A DNA stretch of 10,293 nucleotides from JAZKFT01 sp043760535 (GTDB lineage: Bacteria; Bacteroidota; Bacteroidia; Chitinophagales; Chitinophagaceae), in the NCBI GenBank assembly GCA_043760535.1, contig JAYUOV010000230.1, positions 1 through 10,293 on the forward strand, in the 5' to 3' direction. Shown one piece after another: positions 1 through 6,382 of the stretch (positions within the stretch are counted from its first letter, which is position 1; every line of letters starts with the position of its first letter). The translations under genes were made by a program, and so were the position numbers. The notes beneath the pieces are model-generated. The model ran no database searches. It was not told where the DNA came from and saw only the letters and a program-made list of their open reading frames with translations.

Positions 1-91
1 CTATATAGCTACTGCAAAAAAACAAGGAATCCCCATCATGCAAGCACTCGCAGATGCCATTCAAGGACGCCCTTTTGTAATGTCGGCCTGA
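1..91 (+). CDS. C-terminal end of a gene cut by the window edge, possibly an IS66-type transposase
   Basis: An open frame entering from the left edge (first full codon at base 2) gives 29 residues ending IQGRPFVMSA before TGA at 89-91. The order aromatic-I-A-T-A-K-K-Q-G-I-P, then a short helix (ALADAI) and a G-x-P-F tail resembles from memory the extreme C-terminus of short IS66-family transposases, which often read SYLSTxRKQG...ALxxxxxGxP. That is a family-level resemblance over fewer than 30 residues, so the assignment is weak. The codons are otherwise ordinary and the frame has no internal stop, so a real gene end is likely whatever the product. The next gene, icd, starts 135 bases downstream on the same strand and has its own candidate promoter, so no operon link is implied. 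Confidence 0.4.
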   Translation, partial: YIATAKKQGIPIMQALADAIQGRPFVMSA

Positions 92-119
92 ATAGTTACT
101 TTTAATTTATAACGGAAGT

Positions 120-150
120 TACGGCAAAAGGTTGCTAAGAGTTTACCGTA
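120..150. repeat. Imperfect inverted repeat between the partial gene and icd
   Basis: Arms TACGGCAAA (120-128) and TTTACCGTA (142-150) pair over 8 of 9 positions around a 13-base loop. No T-run follows, so it is not a textbook terminator. Read from the right on the minus strand the sequence begins GTAAACTC at base 146, and IS66 elements typically begin GTAA, so this could be the right tip of an element whose transposase end lies at 1-91. That reading is speculative. Confidence 0.3.
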
Positions 151-175
151 TGGGTCAATAGCAATTTTCACACCT

Positions 176-183
176 TATCTTTC
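176..183 (+). promoter_or_regulatory. Candidate -7 promoter box for icd
   Basis: TATCTTTC lies 43 bases before the icd ATG and fits the Bacteroidota -7 element TAnnTTTG at all but the last base. No clear TTTG -33 element is seen about 20 bases upstream. The same TATCTT core recurs before several other genes in this window, which is the main support. Confidence 0.35.
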
Positions 184-226
184 GGCTTACAAAACAATAC
201 ATCAATCACCTATAAAAACAAATAAC

Positions 227-1456
227 ATGGCCGGAAAAATTAAAGTAGCAAACCCTGTAGTGGAAATGGACGGGGACGAGATGACACGTATCATCTGGAA
301 GTTTATAAAAGACAAACTGATTGTGCCTTATGTGGACGTGGATATTCAATATTTTGACCTTGGCATGGAATACCGGGATGAGACCAACGACCAGGTAACC
401 ATTGATGCCGCCCATGCCATTAAGGCTTGCGGAGTAGGTATTAAATGTGCCACCATTACGCCGGACGAGGCCCGTGTAAAAGAATTTAAGCTAAAGCAAA
501 TGTGGAAGAGCCCGAACGGTACAATCCGCAACATCCTCGATGGCACCGTGTTCCGTGAGCCGATTGTTATGAAAAACGTTCCCCGCCTTGTAACTACTTG
601 GACGGATCCTATCATTGTTGGCCGCCATGCTTTCGGTGACCAGTACCGTGCTACCGATTTTGTGGTGCCCGGTAAAGGAAAACTGACCATTAAGTTTGAA
701 GGCGAAGACGGACAAGTGATAGAGCAGGAAGTGTACCAGTTTAAAGGACCTGGCATTAGCTTAAGCATGTATAATGTGGATGAAAGCATTATTGGCTTTG
801 CCCGTAGCTGTATGAATATGGCGCTTACCAAAGGGTGGCCACTGTACCTAAGTACCAAAAACACCATCCTTAAAAAATACGATGGTCGCTTTAAAGATAT
901 TTTTGAAGAGGTGTACCAAAATGAATTCAAAGCCAAATTTGTAGAGGCAGGAATTGTGTACGAACACCGCCTGATAGACGACATGGTGGCGAGTGCTTTA
1001 AAGTGGAGCGGTAAATTTATATGGGCTTGTAAAAATTACGATGGCGATGTGCAAAGTGATAGCGTAGCACAAGGTTTTGGCTCATTGGGCCTTATGACAA
1101 GCGTATTGGTAACACCCGATGGTGGCACTTTGGAATCTGAAGCTGCACACGGCACGGTAACCCGCCACTTCCGGGATCATCAGGCGGGTAAACCTACAAG
1201 TACCAACCCGATTGCTTCCATTTTTGCCTGGACCCGTGGCCTTGCCTTCCGTGGTAAATTGGATGGCAACCAACCGCTGATCGATTTTTGCGAAGCAGTA
1301 GAAACTGTTTGTATAGAAGTGGTAGAAAGCGGCCGCATGACTAAAGACCTAGCCGTTTGCATCCATGGCAATAAAGTAAGCCATGGCGAACATTATCTGT
1401 ACACCGAAGAATTCCTGGATGCGATAGATGAAGGTTTGAAAGCGAAATTGGGGTAA
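227..1456 (+). CDS. icd: NADP-dependent isocitrate dehydrogenase (homodimeric, IDH1/IDH2-like type)
   Basis: This cytoplasmic TCA-cycle enzyme oxidatively decarboxylates isocitrate to 2-oxoglutarate and makes NADPH. The 409-residue protein closely follows the human IDH1/IDH2 type rather than the E. coli Icd type, and its length is normal for that family. Visible motifs are EMDGDEMTRIIW near the N-terminus (about 13-24), the substrate loop SPNGTIRN (95-102) with R101, R110, and GRHAFGDQYRATDF with R133, equivalent to human R132. The catalytic pair is Y140 and K211. Metal ligands are D251, D274 and D278 (IDDMVA, YDGDVQSDS). The NADP-binding segment is HGTVTRH (308-314), whose R and H select NADP over NAD. 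The ATG at 227 starts the conserved N-terminus directly. No clear Shine-Dalgarno is present, as is usual in Bacteroidota. It is probably monocistronic: a candidate promoter lies upstream and a strong terminator follows 22 bases after the stop. Confidence 0.97.
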   Translation: MAGKIKVANPVVEMDGDEMTRIIWKFIKDKLIVPYVDVDIQYFDLGMEYRDETNDQVTIDAAHAIKACGVGIKCATITPDEARVKEFKLKQMWKSPNGTIRNILDGTVFREPIVMKNVPRLVTTWTDPIIVGRHAFGDQYRATDFVVPGKGKLTIKFEGEDGQVIEQEVYQFKGPGISLSMYNVDESIIGFARSCMNMALTKGWPLYLSTKNTILKKYDGRFKDIFEEVYQNEFKAKFVEAGIVYEHRLIDDMVASALKWSGKFIWACKNYDGDVQSDSVAQGFGSLGLMTSVLVTPDGGTLESEAAHGTVTRHFRDHQAGKPTSTNPIASIFAWTRGLAFRGKLDGNQPLIDFCEAVETVCIEVVESGRMTKDLAVCIHGNKVSHGEHYLYTEEFLDAIDEGLKAKLG

Positions 1457-1478
1457 GCAATACCCTGATATAATTTTG

Positions 1479-1507
1479 GCCGTCCAATTTTTTTGGACGG
1501 CTTTTTT
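1479..1507 (+). terminator. Intrinsic terminator of icd
   Basis: A perfect 9-base stem, GCCGTCCAA (1479-1487) with TTGGACGGC (1493-1501), closes a 5-T loop and is followed at once by six Ts (1502-1507). It starts 22 bases after the icd stop codon. The minus strand has no comparable T-run, so it works for icd only. Confidence 0.92.
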
Positions 1508-1898
1508 ATTGATAGTTTATACTGTACTTTATGCTAATAATAAAAATACTAAATGGATTTATTACAGCATTTTACAAATGCAATTGTAACTTACAAAAAA
1601 CGAACGGGCTGTTTATTAAACCCATTTTATACCGTTGGTAAACACAAGTATAAATTATTTACAAAAGATACTTTATTTAAACGAATACGATTACCAGTGG
1701 CTGAAGCAAAAAATATTGAGAAATGTAGGTAAATTTAATTGTGAAATTTTAGCAACTAATGAATTGGGCATTAAGGATAGTGTGGTGAAGTCTTAATAAA
1801 TTAATGGAATCATTTGGATGGTAGAATAATAACGTGGATGGTTCCCAAGGCTTTGGCTATGGGTTAGGAAACAAACTTACAAAGTGGTTTTTTTAAAA
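1508..1898. other. Spacer without a convincing gene; two overlapping short open frames
   Basis: This 391-base AT-rich stretch lies between the icd terminator and the end of the ABC exporter gene. It holds an ATG-started frame of 59 codons (1553-1732; begins MDLLQHFTNAIVTYKK) and, in a different frame, a TTG-started one of 53 codons (1635-1796; contains NEYDYQWLKQKILRNVGKF). They overlap by 98 bases. Both read with protein-like composition but match no family I know. No ribosome binding site or -7 box stands out. They may be chance frames, or the remains of a single frameshifted small gene. From 1797 to 1880 I see nothing recognisable. Confidence 0.4.
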
Positions 1899-1913
1899 TT
1901 AGCCAACCACTTT
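1881..1913 (-). terminator. Inverted repeat at the 3' end of the ABC exporter gene, weak terminator candidate
   Basis: AAAGTGGTT (1881-1889) and AACCACTTT (1905-1913) are perfect 9-base arms around a 15-base loop that contains the stop codon of the minus-strand gene (1899-1901). In the minus-strand transcript no U-run follows the second arm, so it may be an mRNA 3' stabiliser or a Rho-type end rather than a classical terminator. Confidence 0.35.
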
Positions 1914-3713
1914 CTTCCCCTTTTTCTCATACTGCATTTCATACAATTTTGCGTAAAACCCGCCATGGGCAAGCAGTTCGTTGTGGTTGCCGGTTTCTTT
2001 TACTTCGCCTTTATCTAACACTAAAATGGTATCGGCTTTGCGGATGGTGCTGAGGCGGTGGGCTATAATAATAGCGGTGCGGCCAGCTATTAGTTTATCA
2101 ATAGCCTTTTGTATTAGCTGTTCACTCTCGGTATCAATGCTGCTTGTGGCTTCGTCTAAAATAAGGATGGAAGGATTGTACAACAGGCAGCGGATAAAGC
2201 TGAGCAATTGCCGCTGACCAACGCTTAATGTAGCTCCACGTTCCATTACATTATAATCGTAACCGCCCGGTAGTTGCATAATAAAATCGTGTACGCCTAT
2301 TAGTTTGGCGGCTTCTATTACCTGCTCCTTATTAATATCGGGGTTGCGAAGGGTAACGTTATCCAAAATGCTGCCACTAAACAGAAACACATCTTGCAGC
2401 ACCACACCAATCTGGCGGCGGAGGGCAGCTATGGTGTAATCCTCTATGCTGGTGCCATCTATTAATATTTGGCCTTTCTGTATATGGTATAGCCTGTTAA
2501 GTAAAGATATAATGGTAGTTTTACCACTACCCGTATGCCCAACAATGGCAAGGGTTTCGCCGGGTTTTATATTAAAACTAACATCGCTTAGCACATAATT
2601 GGGTTCGTTGTAAGCAAACCATACATTTTTAAATGCTAGTTTTCCATTCATTGGTTTATCAATAGTGCCTTCGTCGGTAGTTACGTCTTCATTATCCAAT
2701 ACTTTAAATACCCTTTCGCTACTCACCATACCCATTTGTATTACATTAAATTTATCGGCTATTACCCGAAGCGGCCTAAAAATTTGGTTGAGGAAAAGGA
2801 TAAAAGCAATGAGCTTACCGGCATCTATTTGCTTAAATGCCACCCACCAAACCAGCAGCCCAATACTTACAGCTAGCACCACTTCTACTACAGGAAAAAA
2901 TACCGAGTAAGCAAATATGGCTTTAATATTGGCATTGCGGTGTTCCTTATTAATAGCGGTAAATTTACCCAGTTCCCTTTCTTCTGCTGCAAATGCCTGC
3001 ACTACTTGCATACCGGTAAGGTGCTCCTGCACAAAAGCATTCAGGTTGCTCACCGCATTGCGAACTTTTATAAAAGATTTATTGACACTTTCTTTAAAAT
3101 AATAAGTGGCCACAATCATTATAGGGAAAGGAATGAGACAGATAAGTGTCAACTGCCAGTCGATCCAAAACATGGTGCCAAGGGTAAATAATATGGTTAA
3201 TAAATCTGCCACAATCGGTATCAATCCATCGCTAAAAATATCGTTAATGCTTTCAATATCGTTAATGGTTCTTGTGGTGAGTGTACCAATGGGGGTGGTA
3301 TCAAATTGCTTGAGGTTGAGGCCCAGTACTTTTTTGTAAACGGCCACCCGCAAATCTTTTATTACATGCTGCCCCAGCCATGCTGTGGTAAACGAAAACA
3401 TAAAGCGGATAGTGGTTTCCAGCAGCAGCAGCACTATTTGCAATGCACTAATGATGATGATAAACTGCACCACATCGTTGCCCGAAATTTTATCGAACCA
3501 ACTATTGAGCCATAGCGGAATATTGTTGGCATTTCCTTTGATGCCTTTATCTACGGTATATTGTATAAACAACCCCCGCAAAGGAGAAAGAACTGCCAGC
3601 AACAGCGACAAAATGAGCGACCAATAATATTGTCTGCGATACGGCCTTACAAACTGGTACACCCGTTTCAGCATGGTAAAATCAAAAACCTTTTTTTTAA
3701 CTTTTTCGGCCAT
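1899..3713 (-). CDS. ABC exporter half-transporter (MsbA/LmrA type, fused membrane and ATPase domains)
   Basis: The 604-residue protein has six predicted membrane helices (roughly residues 29-50, 81-106, 163-184, 188-206, 266-292, 299-319) followed by one nucleotide-binding domain, the layout of homo- or heterodimeric exporters of lipids, drugs or peptides in the inner membrane. The ATPase motifs are all present: Walker A GHTGSGKTT (392-400), Q-loop VVLQD (Q440), signature LSVGQ (496-500), Walker B LILDEATSS with catalytic E521, and the H-loop histidine H552. The signature has V in place of the usual first G; from memory LSVGQ is common in this Bacteroidota subgroup. The substrate cannot be told. 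I chose ATG at 3713 over a TTG ten codons upstream because a TATCTTTA promoter-like box (3722-3729) lies inside that extension and the added residues look unconserved. It is transcribed away from the amidase gene, with a 208-base divergent spacer. Confidence 0.93.
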   Translation of the reverse strand: MAEKVKKKVFDFTMLKRVYQFVRPYRRQYYWSLILSLLLAVLSPLRGLFIQYTVDKGIKGNANNIPLWLNSWFDKISGNDVVQFIIIISALQIVLLLLETTIRFMFSFTTAWLGQHVIKDLRVAVYKKVLGLNLKQFDTTPIGTLTTRTINDIESINDIFSDGLIPIVADLLTILFTLGTMFWIDWQLTLICLIPFPIMIVATYYFKESVNKSFIKVRNAVSNLNAFVQEHLTGMQVVQAFAAEERELGKFTAINKEHRNANIKAIFAYSVFFPVVEVVLAVSIGLLVWWVAFKQIDAGKLIAFILFLNQIFRPLRVIADKFNVIQMGMVSSERVFKVLDNEDVTTDEGTIDKPMNGKLAFKNVWFAYNEPNYVLSDVSFNIKPGETLAIVGHTGSGKTTIISLLNRLYHIQKGQILIDGTSIEDYTIAALRRQIGVVLQDVFLFSGSILDNVTLRNPDINKEQVIEAAKLIGVHDFIMQLPGGYDYNVMERGATLSVGQRQLLSFIRCLLYNPSILILDEATSSIDTESEQLIQKAIDKLIAGRTAIIIAHRLSTIRKADTILVLDKGEVKETGNHNELLAHGGFYAKLYEMQYEKKGKKVVG

Positions 3714-3721
3714 ATAAGCTG

Positions 3722-3729
3722 TAAAGATA
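3722..3729 (-). promoter_or_regulatory. Candidate -7 promoter box for the ABC exporter gene
   Basis: On the minus strand TATCTTTA ends 8 bases before the ATG at 3713. It fits TAnnTTTG except for the last base. If it is the -7 element, transcription would start within a few bases of the ATG, giving a nearly leaderless mRNA. No convincing -33 TTTG is seen at the usual distance. Confidence 0.4.
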
Positions 3730-3893
3730 GGCGATGATTGCAACTGGATTTGCCATTGGTATTAAGGCCATATTATTACATAGGCATTGGATGATGATGT
3801 ACAGACTACATTTAGTAACCTTCAGTAACTATTGTTTTAGAAAAGGCGTTATTCAGTTACATAGCAGCAGTTTTTCTAGAATCTACAATCGGC

Positions 3894-3900
3894 TATCTTG
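3894..3900 (+). promoter_or_regulatory. Candidate -7 promoter box for the amidase gene
   Basis: TATCTTG lies 21 bases before the ATG at 3922, with a T-rich stretch (3871-3875) about 18 bases further up that could stand in for the -33 element. It falls in the 208-base divergent region shared with the ABC exporter gene, which otherwise shows no palindromic operator that I can see. Confidence 0.35.
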
Positions 3901-3921
3901 CCAGTTAGAAATGATAACCTT

Positions 3922-4737
3922 ATGAAGTCAACTGCTATTTTTGTAATTCTCATTTTTCTTTTAGGCTGTGCTGCTATTAAAAATCCATACAAAGCAGCCA
4001 ATAAATCGTATAAAAAGCAAACCAAAACTTTGGCAAAAACAATAAGATTACAGCCCTCCGAAATAGCAAACGATACCATTACAGCCCCGGATAATTGGGT
4101 AGGTACAACCAATTTTAATATGCGGAAACCCAACTTTGTAATCATCCACCATACGGCACAAAACAGTTGCGAACAAACGCTAAAAACCTTTACCATGGTG
4201 AAAACACAGGTAAGTGCACACTATATAATATGCCGAAACGGAACAGTACACCACATGCTGAACGACTGGCTACGTGCCTGGCATGGTGGCAATAGCAAGT
4301 GGGGTAACAATACCGACATCAACTCTTCGTCCATCGGCATAGAAATAGATAACAACGGCTTTGAACCATTTAGCGAACAGCAGATTAATAGCCTTTTAAG
4401 TTTGCTGGGGCGGCTTAAAAAAGAACACACCATTCCGGTAGCGAATTTTATAGGCCATGCCGATATTGCCCCCGGCCGTAAAAATGATCCAAGCCGCCTT
4501 TTTCCATGGCAAAAATTAGCACAACAAGGCTTTGGCAACTGGTACGATACCACCAATGTAAAACTGCCTTCCGACTTTAATGCCATGCAGGCACTGCGAA
4601 TAATTGGCTATGATATTAAGCGGCCGGAGTATGCCATTCAATCATACAAAATCCATTTTTCGCAAAAAGATACAACCAAACTGATAAGCGAAACGGATAA
4701 AAAGATTCTGTTTGATTTGATGAACAGGAATCAATAA
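3922..4737 (+). CDS. Lipoprotein N-acetylmuramoyl-L-alanine amidase (Amidase_2, AmiD-like)
   Basis: This 271-residue protein is probably a zinc amidase that cuts the bond between N-acetylmuramic acid and L-alanine in peptidoglycan or its fragments. It begins with a short lipoprotein signal peptide, KSTAIFVILIFLLGC, with a lipobox LLGC and Cys16 as the lipidated residue, so it should be membrane-anchored in the periplasm. The Amidase_2 domain spans about 70-205: FVIIHHTA with zinc-ligand H76, GIEI with E141, and GHADIAPGRKNDPS with H179, K187 and D189, matching the AmiD zinc and catalytic pattern. The C-terminal part (about 216-271: GYD, AIQSYKIHF, ISETDKKILFDL) resembles the peptidoglycan-binding-like domain of AmiD. 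The ATG at 3922 is preferred over a TTG at 3898 because it places the signal peptide at the N-terminus and because the -7 box overlaps the longer start. It probably serves cell-wall recycling or remodelling; no partner gene lies nearby. Confidence 0.9.
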   Translation: MKSTAIFVILIFLLGCAAIKNPYKAANKSYKKQTKTLAKTIRLQPSEIANDTITAPDNWVGTTNFNMRKPNFVIIHHTAQNSCEQTLKTFTMVKTQVSAHYIICRNGTVHHMLNDWLRAWHGGNSKWGNNTDINSSSIGIEIDNNGFEPFSEQQINSLLSLLGRLKKEHTIPVANFIGHADIAPGRKNDPSRLFPWQKLAQQGFGNWYDTTNVKLPSDFNAMQALRIIGYDIKRPEYAIQSYKIHFSQKDTTKLISETDKKILFDLMNRNQ

Positions 4738-4785
4738 TTGGTTCATTAGTTGACTGGTTCATTGGTTGATTGGTTCATTGGTTCC
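4738..4785. repeat. 16-base tandem repeat, three copies
   Basis: Directly after the amidase stop codon come TTGGTTCATTAGTTGA (4738-4753), CTGGTTCATTGGTTGA (4754-4769) and TTGGTTCATTGGTTCC (4770-4785), differing at a few bases. A decayed fourth unit may follow (4786-4801). The units are adjacent with no spacers, so this is a minisatellite and not CRISPR. Such GGTTCATTGGTTGA-like runs are, from memory, common between genes in Bacteroidota. Confidence 0.85.
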
Positions 4786-4882
4786 ATTGTTCACAAGTTT
4801 ACAAGTTCTTTGAGACTAAAGGCAAAATTTTATTCTAAACAGAAGTTGAGAAAAAGTAATAGTTCTGAACATGTAAACTTAA

Positions 4883-4944
4883 GAACCTCCGAACCTCCGA
4901 ACTTGAGAATTTGAACCCAGAAGCCAGAACCCTAAACCCCTAAC
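4883..4944. repeat. Degenerate short tandem repeats upstream of dgt
   Basis: Two perfect GAACCTCC octamers (4883-4898) are followed by a partial third. Then come four adjacent heptamers of similar form: CCAGAAG, CCAGAAC, CCTAAAC and CCCTAAC (4917-4944). The run ends three bases before the dgt promoter-like box. Together with the 16-base repeat it fills much of the 222-base spacer, which has no gene. Heptamer runs of this sort are, from memory, frequent in Bacteroidota spacers. Confidence 0.65.
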
Positions 4945-4947
4945 CTT

Positions 4948-4954
4948 TATCTTG
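4948..4954 (+). promoter_or_regulatory. Candidate -7 promoter box for dgt
   Basis: TATCTTG ends five bases before the dgt ATG. If it is the -7 element, transcription would start at or next to the A of the ATG and the mRNA would be leaderless. There is no good -33 element, since the expected place is occupied by heptamer repeats. Confidence 0.4.
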
Positions 4955-4959
4955 CAGGC

Positions 4960-6345
4960 ATGAATTGGGAACAACTGTACAGCACGACAAGGATAGGGTC
5001 CGAAAATAAAGGAAGCACATCTACAGATGCTTTGCGAACTTCTTTTGTTCGGGATTACGATCGTATTATTTTTTCTTCTGCATTTAGAAGGCTTCAAAAC
5101 AAAACGCAGGTTTTTCCTTTACCGGGGCCGGTGCTTGTACACAACCGGCTTACACATAGCCTAGAAGTAGCATCTGTAGGCCGCAGCCTTGGTAAAGCCG
5201 TGGGTGATCAGCTGGCCGATAAATATGCCGACAAAGGCGAAGGGTTTAAAGATTTTTACAAATATGAATTGCCCAGTGTTATAGCCGCCGGTTGCCTAGC
5301 ACACGATATTGGCAATCCACCTTTTGGCCATAGCGGAGAGGATGCCATCCGCACATTTTTTAGCGAACTTACCGGCGAAGCCAAACAGCTTTTTGAAACA
5401 CAATTAACGCCCAATCAGCAAAAAGATTTTTTATGCTTTGAAGGCAATGCCAATGCCTTTAGAACCTTAACCCACAGCTTTAACGAACAGGCGGCTGGCG
5501 GCTTTAAGCTTACGTATGCCACCCTGGCTGCCATTGTAAAATATCCTAGCGATTCGCTAAGTGGCTTTAACAAGCAACAACTCGTTACCAAAAAATCGGG
5601 CTTTTTTGATAGTGAAATAAATACATATTCCACCATTGCCGCGGCATTGGGTATTCCCAAAATTAGCGAGGCACAAAACGTGTATGCCCGCCATCCGTTT
5701 GTGTATTTGGTAGAGGCGGCTGATGATATCTGCTACCGCATCATCGACTTTGAAGATGCACACCGGCTCAACATTATTTCTATAAATACCCTGGCCAATT
5801 TATTCCTCGCTTTTTTTGATAAAGAAGAAGGCTACACGGGAAGAGAGAATGTAGAAAAAACCTTGAACGAAATAAACGACGACAACCAAAAAGTACAGTA
5901 CCTGAGAGCCATGCTAATAGGCTTACTGATACGAAAAACAACTGATGTTTTTATGGAAAACGAAGCAGCATTACTAGATGGTTCGTTGCAAAAATCATTG
6001 ATTGATTATTTACCCAAAGAAGAAACAGACCTGATAAAAAAGATAGACCAATACTCTTACGACCACATTTATAACCAACGGGCTGTGGTGGAAATAGAAA
6101 TAGCAGGATATAATGTAATCGGTAGTTTATTAGCTGCATTTTTTGATGCAGTTATTCACCCAAAAGCTGATAAATCTAAAAAGCTGCTACAATTAATTTC
6201 TAAACAATTTATTATTACCTGCGAAAAAAACAGGCTGTATTACGACATACAGTCGATAGTGGATTATATAGCCGGCATGACGGATTTATATGCCGTGGAT
6301 ATGTACCGTAAAATTAGTGGCATGGCGTTTCCGCAGCTTGGGTAA
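4960..6345 (+). CDS. dgt: Deoxyguanosinetriphosphate triphosphohydrolase-like dNTPase (HD domain)
   Basis: Enzymes of this family split dNTPs, often dGTP, into deoxynucleoside and triphosphate, limiting the dNTP pool in the cytoplasm. The 461-residue protein carries the family's N-terminal signature RDYDRIIFSSAFRRLQNKTQVF (31-52, with F42-R43-R44), then RLTHSLEVASVGRSLG with metal-ligand H66, AHDIGNPPFGHSGEDAI with H115-D116 (the HD pair), GNANAFR (162-168), and ADDICYR with D256, the fourth metal ligand. The active site is therefore complete. Length fits the Bacteroidota members and lies between the short Thermus type and E. coli Dgt. Exact substrate preference cannot be read from sequence. 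The ATG at 4960 begins the conserved segment shortly after and has a box just upstream. It converges on the metallophosphoesterase gene, with only 8 bases between the two stop codons. Confidence 0.94.
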   Translation: MNWEQLYSTTRIGSENKGSTSTDALRTSFVRDYDRIIFSSAFRRLQNKTQVFPLPGPVLVHNRLTHSLEVASVGRSLGKAVGDQLADKYADKGEGFKDFYKYELPSVIAAGCLAHDIGNPPFGHSGEDAIRTFFSELTGEAKQLFETQLTPNQQKDFLCFEGNANAFRTLTHSFNEQAAGGFKLTYATLAAIVKYPSDSLSGFNKQQLVTKKSGFFDSEINTYSTIAAALGIPKISEAQNVYARHPFVYLVEAADDICYRIIDFEDAHRLNIISINTLANLFLAFFDKEEGYTGRENVEKTLNEINDDNQKVQYLRAMLIGLLIRKTTDVFMENEAALLDGSLQKSLIDYLPKEETDLIKKIDQYSYDHIYNQRAVVEIEIAGYNVIGSLLAAFFDAVIHPKADKSKKLLQLISKQFIITCEKNRLYYDIQSIVDYIAGMTDLYAVDMYRKISGMAFPQLG

Positions 6346-6382
6346 AAAGGGTGTTACCCAATACCATTCACCAATTGGGTAA
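6338..6382. terminator. Alternative hairpins at the convergent dgt / phosphoesterase junction
   Basis: TTGGGTAA occurs at 6338-6345 and again at 6375-6382, and its complement TTACCCAA at 6354-6361. The middle copy can pair with the left one (8 bases, 8-base loop) or with the right one (9 bases, ATTGGGTAA at 6374-6382, 11-base loop), but not both. The left arm ends in the dgt stop codon and the middle arm begins with the complement of the phosphoesterase stop. On the minus strand the right-hand hairpin is followed after four bases by CTTTTT, which suits a weak terminator for the phosphoesterase gene. No T-run follows on the plus strand. Confidence 0.55.

Noticed and set aside
346..984. 212-residue open frame antisense to icd
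   Set aside because: It lies wholly inside the unmistakable icd gene, has no family resemblance and no start signals. It is a shadow of the coding bias of icd.
3714..3743. TTG-started 10-codon extension of the ABC exporter
   Set aside because: A promoter-like box lies within it, the start codon is weak and the residues do not resemble the usual N-terminus. ATG at 3713 is preferred.
4738..4801. Possible CRISPR array
   Set aside because: The 16-base units are directly adjacent and imperfect, with no spacers and no cas genes. It is a minisatellite.
4879..5097. 72-residue minus-strand frame upstream of and into dgt
   Set aside because: Its C-terminal part is a translation of the tandem repeats before dgt and the rest is antisense to dgt. 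Spurious GFWLLGS-like peptides of this sort arise from such repeats.
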